DNA of 64,000 nt from Pseudorasbora parva (taxonomy: Eukaryota; Chordata; Actinopteri; Cypriniformes; Gobionidae): assembly GCF_024679245.1 (NCBI RefSeq), contig NC_090187.1:4614909-4678908 (forward strand), in the 5' to 3' direction. How positions within the stretch are numbered: position 1 is the stretch's first letter; the number at the start of each line of letters is the position of its first letter. Shown here piece after piece: positions 40,860 to 52,157 of the stretch. The notes beneath the pieces were generated by a model, which searched no databases, was not told the DNA's origin, and saw only the letters and a list, made by a program, of their open reading frames with translations. Position numbers and translations under genes: made by a program.

Positions 40860-41363
40860 TGTGGTTTTGGTCTATATGGCTAATTTTGCCATTCATGACA
40901 ACTGTGAGGGGGATACATTTTTTTCATAACTCTTTCGTTTACATTATACTGTATAAAGCCTTAAAGTTCTGCATAATTAAGGCCGTGGCCACCTTGAGTG
41001 ACCGATCTATTGTCGTTTGTCTGCTGTCTATTAGTCATTGCGTCACCTTAGCTCCGCCCACGTCATACCTCTTTGCCCATTTTCTTTTAACCAGGGGTGA
41101 CGGGCTGCCAAGATGGAAACGGCCAGCTCGTCGCTACTTTACGCTTCAGAACGGCTCATCGGAATCTTATAGATGCTGATGTCACGGACACTACGTTCAT
41201 ATTGTTTTACAGCCTACGACTGAAGCGTGTGAGAGGCCACTTGTCAAGAATCACAAATTATACCTGTTTGTGCTTGTTGTTTGTCTGAAGAAGACCCTTT
41301 GGGTCGAAACATAGTCTTTTAAATAAATCTTTAGGAGCAGCAACGGCAGTGTGCAGATTTTTG
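40860..41363 (+). mobile_element. Retroelement-like tail with hammerhead-like motif
   Basis: The block ends with CTGAAGA...GAAAC, an A-rich AAATAAAT segment and GAGCAGCAACGGCAGTGTGC. Tails of this design recur in fish and amphibian genomes and are typical of Penelope-like retroelements, from memory. No reverse transcriptase is present. The region upstream includes GC-richer sequence without a named family. Confidence 0.4.
41285..41316 (+). ncRNA. Hammerhead-ribozyme-like motif
   Basis: CTGAAGA (core box CUGANGA) is followed by a 5-bp stem GACCC-TTT-GGGTC, then GAAAC, a three-base loop ATA and GTC, the usual cleavage triplet. That order reproduces stem II, the GAAA box and a 2-bp stem III of minimal type I hammerheads. 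Departures: one extra A between the core and stem II, and no convincing stem I, so the copy may be inactive. Confidence 0.4.
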
Positions 41364-42162
41364 GGTAACACTTTACAATAAGGGTGCACTATTATGCATT
41401 AATTCATGCTTAATTAATGCACAGATAATCATGAGTTAATGTATTACTAATGGTGAACTAACCCATTTATTAATGATTAATACATCAGAAACTAATGAAG
41501 ATTCTACATGATTCATAGATTAAGTAATCATTAAATTGTTATTAGTTAAATATGTCATAATGTATTAATTCCTTAATAAAATATTATATTAACTAATAAT
41601 GTAAATTAATGTGTTAATTACCACAAGGGGTCAAAGCCATGCATTTCAACTTCCAGTTGTCTGCTTTAATTAATCATTAGCTAATGATTTATAAATGTAT
41701 CATTATGTTATGACTTTACTTGTTGGGGCACATGACTATTAACTAATTCAAAATTAATTCAAAACCCATAACCTCAATTACATATTACATAATCAATTAG
41801 TTAATAGTCATGTGCCCCAACAAGTAAAGTCATAACATAATGATACCTTTATAAATCATTGGCTAAAACAACTGGAAGTTAAATGCATTGCTTTGACCCC
41901 TTGTGGTAATTAAAACGTTAATTTACATTATTAGTTAATATAATATGTTATTAAGGAATTAATACATTATGACATGTATCTAATAACAATTTAATGATTA
42001 CTTAATCTATGAATCACTTCATCAACTTCATTAGTTGCTGATGTATTAATCATTAACAAATGGGTTAGTTCACCATTAATAATACATTAACTCATGATTA
42101 TCGGTGCATTAGTTAAGCATTAATTAATGCAAATTAATGCACCCTTATTGTAAAGTGTTACC
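41364..42162. mobile_element. 800-bp near-palindromic MITE (GGTAACACTTTACAATAAGG ends)
   Basis: The entire element folds on itself: GGTAACACTTTACAATAAGG at the left is reversed at 42143-42162, and paired words continue to the centre near 41760 (CTTGTTGGGGCACATGACTA / reversed at about 41802). Arms are about 380 bp. Same family as 11656-12307. Confidence 0.88.
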
Positions 42163-44809
42163 GATTTTTGTTTACTTCACTTATCAAGAATGGACAGAAC
42201 AATTTGTATTCAAATTCTGAATATAGGCCGATTATTATTTTTGTTTCACCTAGACAGTGTGCAAAGAGTGCTGCCTTTATAATCACTAAAAGCCGTCACT
42301 CATTCAATGAACGCGATCTCACACAGTTCGTTGCAGTAATCAGTGAAGCTGACAAGTGCTCTTATTTACATAATATGCACACTTGGGGAGGATTAGCTCT
42401 CATGCAGAACTCAGGACTGCACAAACAGTCGAGCGGTGAGTGGATTCTAACTTCAACACCTGTGATTGGCCATTGCATTGTAGAAATCAACAAACATGTC
42501 TCTGATTGGCTACATTTCTAACTGAAGCGAAAACATGTTCTAATCATTTGATGAACGCAAATACAGAAACACACTTGATCTTTTGACACTTCTCTTTCGA
42601 TAATAATGAGCTGTTAACACTAAGAAAACAGATCCTAGACTAGCAGTTATGGGCAGCTTTCCCTCTAAAAGCAATCAGTAGCAAAAGCAGCTGGTGGCAG
42701 TGGTTTGAGTGAGAAAATTATACACTATTATCAAGTCTGTCCACCTCGGTCTGATTAGCTGACAAACGTTCTAAAGTGTGCAATTTATTTTCAGGGAAAC
42801 ACACGGCTAAAGTAGTTCCAGGCAGGTTTTGACCACATTATCCATATCATTCCATATCACTTCGCCAAATGATTTCTGTTATTTCAAAGGTCATTACAGC
42901 CAACAACAGCAAAGAACCAAAACCCACAATGACATTCACCAAGCAAAGAATAGTGAACAATAGGATAAAAAAGGCACATTAATTCCATGTTTTTTGCCAC
43001 AAAATTGCATTTTATTATGAATGGAAAGCACATACGGTTTTTCTACCCGCTGTCTCCCACTCCCACACACATGCAGTATGGACACACACTCGCACATAAA
43101 CATGTTGACAGCATTGCTGTGACGATTTTATAAGTAAAACATTTTAACAACTTAAAAGCTATGTAAAATGTATCACTTGCACGGTAAATAACAGTGCTGC
43201 TCTTGGAGCAGATAAACAGTTTTGCTATTAGTAGAGAGAGTGACGCTGCTGCCGAACTCTGTTTAGAGATGCAGGTAGTCTAAAGTAGGCCTAATTCACA
43301 TACACTTAATCTGTCTCTCTCTAATAACTGCATTAGTCTGCTATCAGTGGCTCAAGCCTACATTACTAGCTTTAAACGATGTTTTGGAATTAACAACGGG
43401 GGCTTGGGATGAAATGCGTAAGAAATTAATCCTAAACACAAAAGCGATTTAAGGACAAAATCTTAACAAATGGCATGAAATACATCACTGAACAGTGTTT
43501 TGATGTGTGGTTTACCGTAATATGAGCGGCTGCTTCGCGTTGTGGCCGCATTACCACCTCAGCCATTATTTTTTGAATAATTAAATGGCCCAGAGTCAAT
43601 TATTCCTTACTTGTGATCGCACCATCTGTGTCACTGCATGTTACTGGAAGTGTGCATGCTTCGAAATTAGTCTTTTTTCCCCCTTTTTTTTTTAAAGCCG
43701 AAAATAACCTGGGAAGTTTTAAACGTTTACTTTAGCACATGTTTAGGAAGTTCAGAAGACATGTTCTCATGTAACAGTTAAGAAATGTTATTCTGGGATG
43801 AAGCAGCTTTAAATTGTGCACAAAATCCTCTGATTTATTTGCCCAGGCACTTTTGCACTTTAACAATGACAAATGCCTCCTCATCTCCAAGTGTCTTCCT
43901 GTCAGCGCAGACGGAACGGAACGTCACACTGAGAATGATCCACAACATTCTCTTTATGGCCAAAAATGGCATTCTTTCATAAGAAGTTTCATTCTTTCAT
44001 AAGAGGCCATTGTTTATTGCCAGAATCACCCACCCCTGATATTGAAAGGCCACACGAGGTTGATTCACAGTCACAGTGGTTTATGAGCTCTCGTGACTTT
44101 TTGATGATGGCAGCAGCTGACGATGCAGTATGATTTCATTCTCCACAAAAAAATAAAATAAAATCAGCACTTATGTTCACATTATTCTCATCATTTTTCT
44201 GTTGGCTTTAACAGCAAGCAAAAGATCGTGTACCCTATTGATGTCCTGCATATTGTAGTAGGTGGAGAGGGAACTCTGCTCACCCTGCCTTTTTCATTTA
44301 AAAAACAGAATAAAATAGATTTGCTGCCATCTCGAGCCATTTGAAATCTTTCAGTTCATACTACGACTTTCACATGTTTTCACAACACATTCCAAATTAA
44401 TTTTTATTTGTCGTGGTTATTTACACAGATTATGTGTACTCAGATTATATTCATAATCAAGTCGGTTTGCATGATTTCTTTTTTTATTATTGGCATGACA
44501 GCAAGCTTAAATAATAAATAAGATCCTTTTCTAGAAGTCTTCCCTGATGCCACAAAACTCCCTTAAATCATTACACATCACACTCCATAATTACGCAAGC
44601 TCAAGGGTAAGCGTCTAGTGGATTTAGTTTAAGTTTGAGTACTTGTTTAACTCAATTTAATCAAAATACTTTTTTTTAGTTTGATTCATTGTGAATGTAA
44701 TTTTAATAGAAACATTTCACATACTTGAGTGAAACACTCATGTTTAATGCTAACATAGTAGAAATGTTTTATTACACAAATTATACTACACTATTTAAAA
44801 ATGGTTTAA
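42163..44809. other. Unique-looking intergenic sequence
   Basis: No repeats recognised over about 2.6 kb, unusual for this window. 43.7-44.1 kb is moderate GC with the short direct repeat TTCATTCTTTCATAAGA at about 43973 and 43989. No exon is convincing; conserved non-coding DNA is possible. Confidence 0.3.
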
Positions 44810-45152
44810 AGGGGGGGTGAAATGCTGTTTCATGCATACTGATCTTTTTACACTGTTAAAGACTTGGAATCCCATCCTAAACATAGACAAAGTTTCAAAA
44901 GTTAAGGTGGACGTTTGATGGGAGTATTTCTTTGTCAAAAATACTACTTCCGGTTAGTCATAAGTTTCGGCAAGTTTTTTGAGATCATGCGTCCCCTTTG
45001 ACGTTAATGGGGGCGGAATTTCCTTGTATGGGCCTTACGGACAATTCTACCGGAAGAGCGTGAGAGAGAGAGAGGGAGAGAGCGAAAGTAACAGGCTATG
45101 CCCATCAAAGCGCTGGCTTGTAGGCTGCTGGACAGGTGATGTGCACATAACA

Positions 45153-45413
45153 ATGTCACCAAAAAAGTGCGTTTTTGGTTGCCAGACCAAGACAGTCCTG
45201 CACAGATTCCCCCAAAACCCCGCGTTAAGGCAACAGTGGATGTAATTTGCTTTTCCGGATCAGCAACTGAGTTGCGCGAATGTTTATATCTGTTCGCTGC
45301 ATTTCGGTGCCGACTGTTTCATAAAAAAGGCCCAGCTCGACGCCGGATTTTCCCAATCGCCTAATGCTGAAGGATGGAGCAGTCCCAACGATAAAGGTCC
45401 CAACGTTAGAAGG
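45153..45413 (+). pseudogene. THAP-domain first exon of transposase-type gene (copy 2)
   Basis: Here the start of the finger is intact: MSPKKCVFGCQTKTVLHRFP and QNPALRQQW give C-x3-C, the HRFP motif and the invariant Trp of a THAP domain. A shift after the Trp breaks the frame, and the second half (C-x2-H in ICSLHF, then DGAVPTIKV) is readable only in another frame. The exon ends at GTGAGT. The domain is thus full length but damaged; no catalytic part follows. Confidence 0.8.
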
Positions 45414-45620
45414 GTGAGTGATACTGCTTCAAATGTCTGTGTTTTTTTTAGTCCGCTTACTGTCTACACAAACCACGCCTAAACACACAAACACACGTGC
45501 ACAACTGCACTTCCCACATGTACACCTTCAAAGACAAAAATACGACGATATAATTCAAGTATAAATATGTAAATAACACAAGCCGCTAAGCATATTATAT
45601 AGTTAGTGTATAACTTGTAC

Positions 45621-45730
45621 CACATAGAGACGTCCTGCTCTAGTCGTTTTTGCTGCTGCTCCTGTTCAACGGCAGCCTCTGGGTCTGATTCCGGATCATA
45701 GATGTATGGCTGTATCTGATTAAAAGCCAT
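45621..45730 (-). pseudogene. First exon of a P2X7-tail-like gene (copy 2)
   Basis: Minus-strand ATG at 45730 reads MAFNQIQPYIYDPESDPEAA, VEQEQQQKRLEQDVSM and stops at the same TG|GTACAA donor as copy 1. It differs by three extra Gln codons. The open frame is intact over the exon, unlike the facing THAP exon. Only the N terminus can be seen, so the family call is tentative. Confidence 0.5.
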
Positions 45731-47083
45731 ATTTTTATTTTGAATAAAGTTTTTTTCCCGCTGTTAGGGATGACAGCTTTACGACACACTCGACTCAACA
45801 TAGCAGCAGCGAGCACACGTCATTATTTAGCTCCGCTCACACGACACGCCCCCACCCGCTCAGCTTTTTTCGGAAAGACTCAGAACAGCGCATCTTTCTT
45901 ATATAATTATTAAAAAAATAAAGACTTTTCGGAGATATGCAGGATGCAATGCTACTCTATAGGTACTCAAGATTGACATAACACTGACTGAAACTGAGTG
46001 TTTCACCCCCCCTTTAAAAAATGTTTTTGGCTATGGTGCAATTACCTTAAGCTGCTATTGCTTTGTTATATCACTTCTAACAATGTTTGACTTGAATAAA
46101 AGCAGTTAATCTAGATGCTACCACACTTTTTATGTTACCTGACAGAACTGGCAGTGTTCTCCCAGGAAATAATTCAACATTTCTTATTGATATATCTATT
46201 TATATTTAATGCACAAACAACTTTGTGGCTAATGTGACCCACACACACCCTCTGGAGTTGCATTGAACATTTTGAATAAATTGGTTTACAGCACAATTGC
46301 TCCAAAACTGAGATGGAAAACTGGACTAAAGCAGATGTTTCCATACACAAATCACATTCTTGCCAATTGTGGATATTACATCTGATATGCAAATCTCCAT
46401 TCACTGTTTGACAACAATATGAGTGCCTGAGAGCCAACAGCAAACAAAAGGCATGATCTTCATCCTCACATCTGAAACTCATTTTGTATCATTGAGAAGA
46501 GTTGTGCATTTACATTTCGAGGCAAAGATACTTACCATTTCAACAAAAGATTGCCATAAACTGTAAATGGTTTCCCTTCTACATAGTAGGTAAACAACAA
46601 TATGTAACAAAAGTACACTGTAAATTTTTTTTTTGCGATTTTGTTATTTCAACAAATTTTTTTCAGTAGAGATAACTAGATTGTCCAGACAACAAGGCAT
46701 TTTAAGTTTTCTTGTCCTCAACTAGACTGAAAGTTAAGTGAACAAGTATAATTGTTGTTTTAACTCAAAAACATATGTTGAAATAACTAAACTAGATTTT
46801 CTGTTGAATGAACAAGTATAATTGTTGTTTTAACTTAAAAACATAAGTTGAACTGTTCTGGATTTTACTCCAATTATACTTTAGTCTATTTATTTAACTA
46901 CAGTAAACTAAACTTAATCTACTATGTGCAGCTGATTTATATACAACACTCTAATTATATAGATATGAGCACATTTATTTAACTTACCGTATTTAATACG
47001 TACCATTCCACACCATATAAACCAAGTCTTAATTCAAGGAGTCAATGAGTAAAGAGTTTTTGTATTAACACGGCTAGTGAAAA

Positions 47084-47101
47084 CAGCGCCATCTGGCGGA
47101 G
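47084..47101 (-). promoter_or_regulatory. CTCF-like motif in transposon promoter region
   Basis: On the minus strand CTCCGCCAGATGGCGCTG fits the CTCF core CCASYAGRKGGCRSY at all but one position. It lies just upstream of GC-rich sequence (GCACGTGC, GCGCGCGCCC) that looks like a promoter. Confidence 0.4.
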
Positions 47102-47532
47102 AGGATAATTATGTACATCCAGGAAATGCACGTGCTGTATGCGCGCGCCCACGTATCCCCTCCCCCACCGACTGACAGACCAGACGCCATTTCCCTTCAA
47201 TCGCAATGCTGAGCAAATGAGTAGTGTTTACACCGGCATAGTGTTTTATCTCATTAACAGTATGAAGTTTATAACATTATATTGTGGTAGGATGGTATGT
47301 GTGTGTGTGTGTGTGTCCGTGCGCACCTAAACTTAGAGATATCTTCTTTGACTCGCGGTGCAGAGCGGAGGATAGAAACAGGCGACTGAGGCGAGAGAAC
47401 TTTTTTACAGGGAAATATTATAAAGTAAGTGTTTTATCTCATTTACCATTTGTTTTTCATAATTTATTGATTTATACCAATATGTAACTTATATGCTGTG
47501 CGCGTTTAAACGAGCCAAAATTTTTCTCACAG

Positions 47533-47657
47533 GGGACATGACTCACCGTGCAGTGCAGACATGGAGTTTACTTTTAACCAAGATAACACAAAGTAAGTTA
47601 CGTGTTTAACCTCATCTACAAAGTGTATTTATGACATTATATTGTTTTATAATTATA

Positions 47658-47717
<60 letters not shown>

Positions 47718-47865
47718 GTGCTCCCAGAGCCGTTGAAATACAGAGTTCCTAACGTTACACGCTTTTACCTCGCGGGGTTCATGGAGCTCTCAACAACTCG
47801 CGCCGTCTATTTGTTCGAATGGTTGGAGGTGGACAGCCGTTTCACTATATTTGCTGCAATTTCTG
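47533..47865 (+). pseudogene. Two exon-like segments of an unidentified gene in the transposon
   Basis: Segment 1 (47533-47592) follows TTTTTCTCACAG, contains ATG at 47538 (MTHRAVQTWSLLLTKITQ) and ends one base into a codon at GTAAGT. Segment 2 (47728-47865) follows GCTCCCAG after a GT tract and continues in phase: KPLKYRVPNVTRFYLAG, FMELSTTRAVYLFEWLEV, DSRFTIFAAISG, then GTAAAT. I do not recognise the product. A related unit (GTAAGTGTTTTATCTCATTT) occurs at 47425, so this region has internal duplications. Continuation past the inserted element at 48207 is not clear. Confidence 0.35.
47655..47717. repeat. (GT)n microsatellite
   Basis: GT tract of about 60 bp directly upstream of a candidate acceptor at 47727. 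Confidence 0.95.
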
Positions 47866-48758
47866 GTAAATATTAACTTTATGAATTTAAATAATATCAA
47901 ATTGTGAAATTTGAAGTATTCAGCCCTAATTAAATCACATTGAGTCATTGTACAGTGTACACATTGCAACATGTTGTCAATAAGCCTATAAAATGTTTTT
48001 TTTTTTTTTTTTTTTTTTTAAATGTTTTTATCTATTGCTCCTTGACAAGAAACTGAACTGGTTTACGGATCGGATGAAACTACATCTCGCTTCACTGCAT
48101 GGTCTCTCTCTCAGATCGCCATCAGATACAGATAAGTTTCATGAAACTCCTTGAAAATTATTAAATGTGAGTTTGAATCGATACAGGTAAAATAAATAAC
48201 TATTAAAGGGTAAGTTCACCCAAAAAGGAAAATTACCTCATGATTTACTCACCCTCAAGACATACTAGGTGTATTCCAGACGAATACAATCGGAGTTATA
48301 TTTAAAAAAAATCTAAAGCATTATAAATGGCAGTGAATGGCAGTCCAAATTTTTAAGCCCAGAAAAAAGTGCATCCATCCATTGTAAAAGTAATCCACAT
48401 GGCTCCAGGGGGGTTAATAAAGACATTCTGATGTGAATCCATGGGTTTGTAATGTAAAAAGTTATAATGTAAAATATGTAGCTTCTGGCGCGACGGCCTT
48501 CCGTATTAAAGTTACGGAAAAAGTGTAACTGGCACGGCGATGTTGTCGGATGTAGAGGGGAAGAAAAACGCAACTGGCGCAGCGACGGCATCGGACATGG
48601 TGTAAAAAAAAACGTAATTGCCGCGACGATGACGTCGGACGTGGCGTAAACCTTTTGAACTTTGAGAGGCATTACACTTATTTCGTAAATTGAGGGCGGT
48701 CCGCCAGAAGCCTTTATTAACCCCCCGGAGCCTTCTGGATTATTTTTTATAATGGATA

Positions 48759-48809
48759 CAGGGCTTGACATTAAGCATGTTCATGTGCTTGTCCGGAAAA
48801 AAGTTTGAT

Positions 48810-48871
<62 letters not shown>

Positions 48872-49725
48872 AAATATAATTTATTCTGAAGCAATATGCT
48901 GACCAGTATTCAATCAGCTTTGACATATTTAAATCTGCATATTTGTGAATTTTTTAATTATTATTTTTTACTTTATATAAAGGGCATTTCCCCTCTAATC
49001 TTATTAAATATAGGCTATGCTTCAGGTTTCATTTTATATTGTAAAATTTGATCTATACATTAATTTAAAATAAGACACTATAAGGGCTGTTACCAATCAC
49101 ATTAAATAATTTACGCTGAAAAATTTAATTTGCATTAAATAATGTTTTGAAATTTGTATTTTTGGATAGACCAATAATGTTTAAACATCAAACCAAACCT
49201 CCAGTAGGTGGTAGCAGGTGGCCGTTTTAATGAGTGAGTCATTGAGTCGTTCATTCAAACGATTCATTCAAACGTTCAGTAACACACATGTTGCTGTGAC
49301 TTGTTGCGGTTCTGCTGTGAATGATTTTCACTGCTGAAATAGAACAAAACATTAAATATTGCTTCTTAAATGTAAGTGACTTTAAGGGAATGTTAATTTA
49401 AGTGAATGTTAATTAATTGTTTTGCTATGAACTGTCATGTGAAGTCAGTGTCATTTTCAGTCGTGGTGGTATTCAGGAAAACAGGTCAAGTGTTGTAATG
49501 TCTTCTCTAGAGGCTGCACAAGTGTCAACAGCGCGACCTTGTTATCGTCAGTTCATTATATATTATTATCCACTATCAATCGCCACTTACACTAAATTAA
49601 TGCAATCATTCTTGCATTTTGGTGATTCGCTAGCTATTTTTTGTTTTAATCAGGTCCATCGGGCAAGTAAAATTCTCTTTCACTTGTCCCTTCGAAAAAT
49701 CCACAAGCGTTAATGTCAAGCCCTG
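48759..49725 (+). mobile_element. hAT-type non-autonomous element (CAGGGCTTGACATTAA ends), first copy
   Basis: It starts CAGGGCTTGACATTAA and ends TTAATGTCAAGCCCTG, with a (GT)n tract (48816-48867) near the left end. The CAGGG start is typical of hAT elements. An imperfect GGATA appears on both sides. No transposase. Confidence 0.75.
49201..49215 (+). promoter_or_regulatory. CTCF-like motif (copy in first hAT element)
   Basis: CCAGTAGGTGGTAGC matches CCASYAGRKGGCRSY except one T for C. Confidence 0.35.
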
Positions 49726-49825
49726 GGATAGATGCACTTTTTTTCTGGGCTTCAAAATTTGGGCAGCCATTCACTGCCATTTATAATTTTTGGATTAGCC
49801 AGAACTTTTTTTAATATAACTGATT

Positions 49826-50770
49826 CAGGGCTCGACATTAACGCTTGTCTGGGACAAGTGAAAGAGAATTTTACTTGCCCGATGGACAAGGGCCTGATTA
49901 AAACAAAAAATAAACTAACGTTAGCGAATCACCAAAATGCAAGAATGATTGTGCATTAATTTAGTGTAAGTGGCGATCGATAGTGGATAATAATATATGA
50001 TGAAATGACGATAACAAGTTTGCGCTGTTGACACTCGTGCAGCCTCTCGAGGAGAAATTACAACACTAGAGCCATTTAAGCTGTTTCCTGAATACAATCA
50101 CGACAGAAAGTGACTCTGATTTCATATGACGGTTCCATAAACATTACATTAACATTCACTTAGTCACTTACATTTTAGATGCAATATTGAGTGTGTTTGT
50201 TCTATTTCAGCAGCGAAAATCGTTCACAGCAGAACCGTAACGCGTCTCACAGCAACTGAACAGTGTTTGAATGAATCGTTTAAATGAACGAATCAATGGC
50301 TCACTCATTAAGACGGCCACCTGCTGCCACCTACTGGAGGTTTAGTTTCATGTTTAAACATACTTTCTAACATTTGTATTTGTCTATTCAAAACTACAAA
50401 TCTCAAAACATTATTTAATGTAGTTGTGATTTTTCAGTGTAAATTATTTTATTTGATTGGTAACAGCCCTTATCTTGTCTTATTTTAATTTAATGTATTG
50501 ATCAAATTTAACAATATAGAATGAAACCTGAAGCAGAGCCTTTATTTAATAAGATTAGGGGGAAAATTCCCTTTATAAAAGGTGAAAATATCCTACATTT
50601 CAAATGATTCAATACATTTTTTTAAAATCACAAATATGCATATTTAAATATGTCAAAGCTGATTGAACACTGGGGAGAATATTGCTTCAGAATAAATTAT
50701 AGTTACAACACACACACGCACGGAAAAACAAAAAAATATCGAACTTTTTTCCGGACAAGCACATTTTTTA
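49826..50770 (-). mobile_element. hAT-type non-autonomous element, second copy, inverted
   Basis: CAGGGCTCGACATTAACGCT begins an inverted counterpart of the element at 48759-49725. Matching landmarks run in reverse order (GAATCACCAAAATGCAAGAA, CCTACTGGAGGTTTAG, CTTTTTTCCGGACAAGCACA). The far end is cut short after GGACAAGCACAT. The two copies form a palindrome of about 2 kb. Confidence 0.75.
50323..50337 (-). promoter_or_regulatory. CTCF-like motif (copy in second hAT element)
   Basis: The minus strand reads CCAGTAGGTGGCAGC, a full match to CCASYAGRKGGCRSY, facing the motif at 49201. Confidence 0.45.
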
Positions 50771-51259
50771 TTTGGCCAAGTGAATGAACGATATGAAACA
50801 AGAATGTAATACACCTAGGATGGCTTGAGGGTGAGTAAATCATGGGCTAATTCTCACTTTTGGGTGAACTAACCCTTTAATATGACAGTGGTTTTAAATG
50901 TTGTTTTTGTTGCTTTTTTGCATTTGAATATTGCACTTTACTAGTAGATACAGCATGAAATAAACATGTATGAACATCAGAGAATATGTTTAAAGATACA
51001 GTACAATGTATGAAATCTGTATTGTCTCATGTAATCGCAGTGTTTCAACTGCGCAAACGTTAATAAACGTCAATAAATAGCTTTTAAGCAATGTCATGTC
51101 ACATTTACCTCAGAAAAAATATTCTGTCAGCTAGAAAAAGTATATTTACTATATTGCATAGTTATTGTATTGCTGTTCTTTAGTATTTAATGTATGTTTG
51201 AATAAATATTTTATGACAGCACCACTTAAAATTTGTATCTGTGTCTCATTTTTTTCCAG

Positions 51260-51462
51260 CCAGATGATGATGAGAGAGACATTGTTCATGGGGTTAATGT
51301 AGGGCATCTTGACCATGAGTGAGGTCATCAGACATGATAGTGCCTTCCCAGATGATGTTGTGGATGTGGATGTCATACTGGACGGAGATTGTGGTCATGG
51401 ATCTAGAAGATGCCCTAAATGCCTTTGCCACACTGTTTGGGCTCGAGTTATGAGGTTATCCA
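51260..51462 (+). pseudogene. SAMD3-like C-terminal exon, frameshifted
   Basis: After TTTTTTTCCAG the DNA reads PDDDERDIVHGVNVG, shifts frame to ILTMSEVIRHDSAFPDD and VVDVDVILDGD, then shifts again to VVMDLEDALNAFATLFGL followed by a stop near GYP. This order (VTVGIL, II-EGDVVM, ALCLLFGL, then LxYP) is the C-terminal signature of the large, transposon-like family of fish proteins annotated as SAMD3-like, as I recall it. At least two single-base shifts and a stop make it a pseudogene. What these proteins do is unknown to me. Confidence 0.6.
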
Positions 51463-51892
51463 ACTTTTTATTTTATTTTTATTTTTAATCTAGGTTTAAT
51501 GGTTGGGGAGAGCTGCAAAGCTGAAAAAAATGCAGTGAGGTAACACTGGTGCATATGTGCTGTTTATGCTCATTGATAAATGTACTGAAGCTTGAGAGCT
51601 TACACATTGTTAATTAAAATGAACTTAAATTAAGTTTAAATTAAAATGGTATAAAGCCAAATCAGAGGTGTTTAACAGTGTGTGCTGTTTCTTTTTGCAA
51701 TTTTCTGAAGAAAGGACATTTCAGACCTTTTGTGTGGTTGTTTTTGGTGTTTGTTTTTGCAATAAATATAAATGTGTACTGATATGTGTTGCTGTGATTT
51801 TAATTTGCTATAGGTTTTATTCTAAATCAAATGTAATTTACAAATCAATATAGTAATGCAATTAATACTTATTAAAGCAGCTTTGCAACCAA

Positions 51893-52157
51893 CTAAAGTG
51901 AAGTTATGATGACTAGAACATTTAAGTTCAGAAAACTGAAGTGAAGTTATGATGACTAGAACATTTAAGTTCAGAAAACTGAAGTGAAGTTATGATGACT
52001 AGAACATTTAAGTTCAGAAAACTAAAGTGAAGTTATGATGACTAGAACATTTAAGTTCAGAAAACTAAAGTGAAGTTATGATGATTAGAACATTTAAGTT
52101 CAGAAAACTGAAGTGAAGTTATGATGATTAGAACATTTAAGTTCAGAAAACTGAAGG
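51893..52157. repeat. 43-bp minisatellite, six copies
   Basis: The unit GTGAAGTTATGATGACTAGA-ACATTTAAGTTCAGAAAACT repeats six times near the right end of the CACTGTAAA element, with GATT/GACT variants in the last two units. Confidence 0.9.

Larger units (their letters stand above)
44810..46013 (+). mobile_element. TTAA element with THAP and P2X7-tail-like first exons (copy 2)
   Basis: TTAA at 44806-44809 and 46014-46017 flanks AGGGGGGGTGAAA termini. The layout equals copy 1 (26644-28064): THAP exon on + at the left, P2X7-tail-like exon on - at the right, middle shortened. It has slightly better preserved coding ends than copy 1 and a shorter internal region (1204 against 1421 bp), so the two deletions are independent or one has lost more. 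Confidence 0.8.
48207..50876. mobile_element. TTAA-flanked element (AGGGTAAGTTCACCC ends) with two nested hAT-type elements
   Basis: TTAA at 48203-48206 and 50877-50880 lies outside AGGGTAAGTTCACCC and its reverse AGGGTTAGTTCACCC. Arms contain ACTCACCCTCAAGACATACT and its counterpart near 50820. It is the same family as 32186-33052 but has clean ends. Two elements with CAGGGCTYGACATTAA termini sit in its centre in opposite orientation. Confidence 0.8.
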
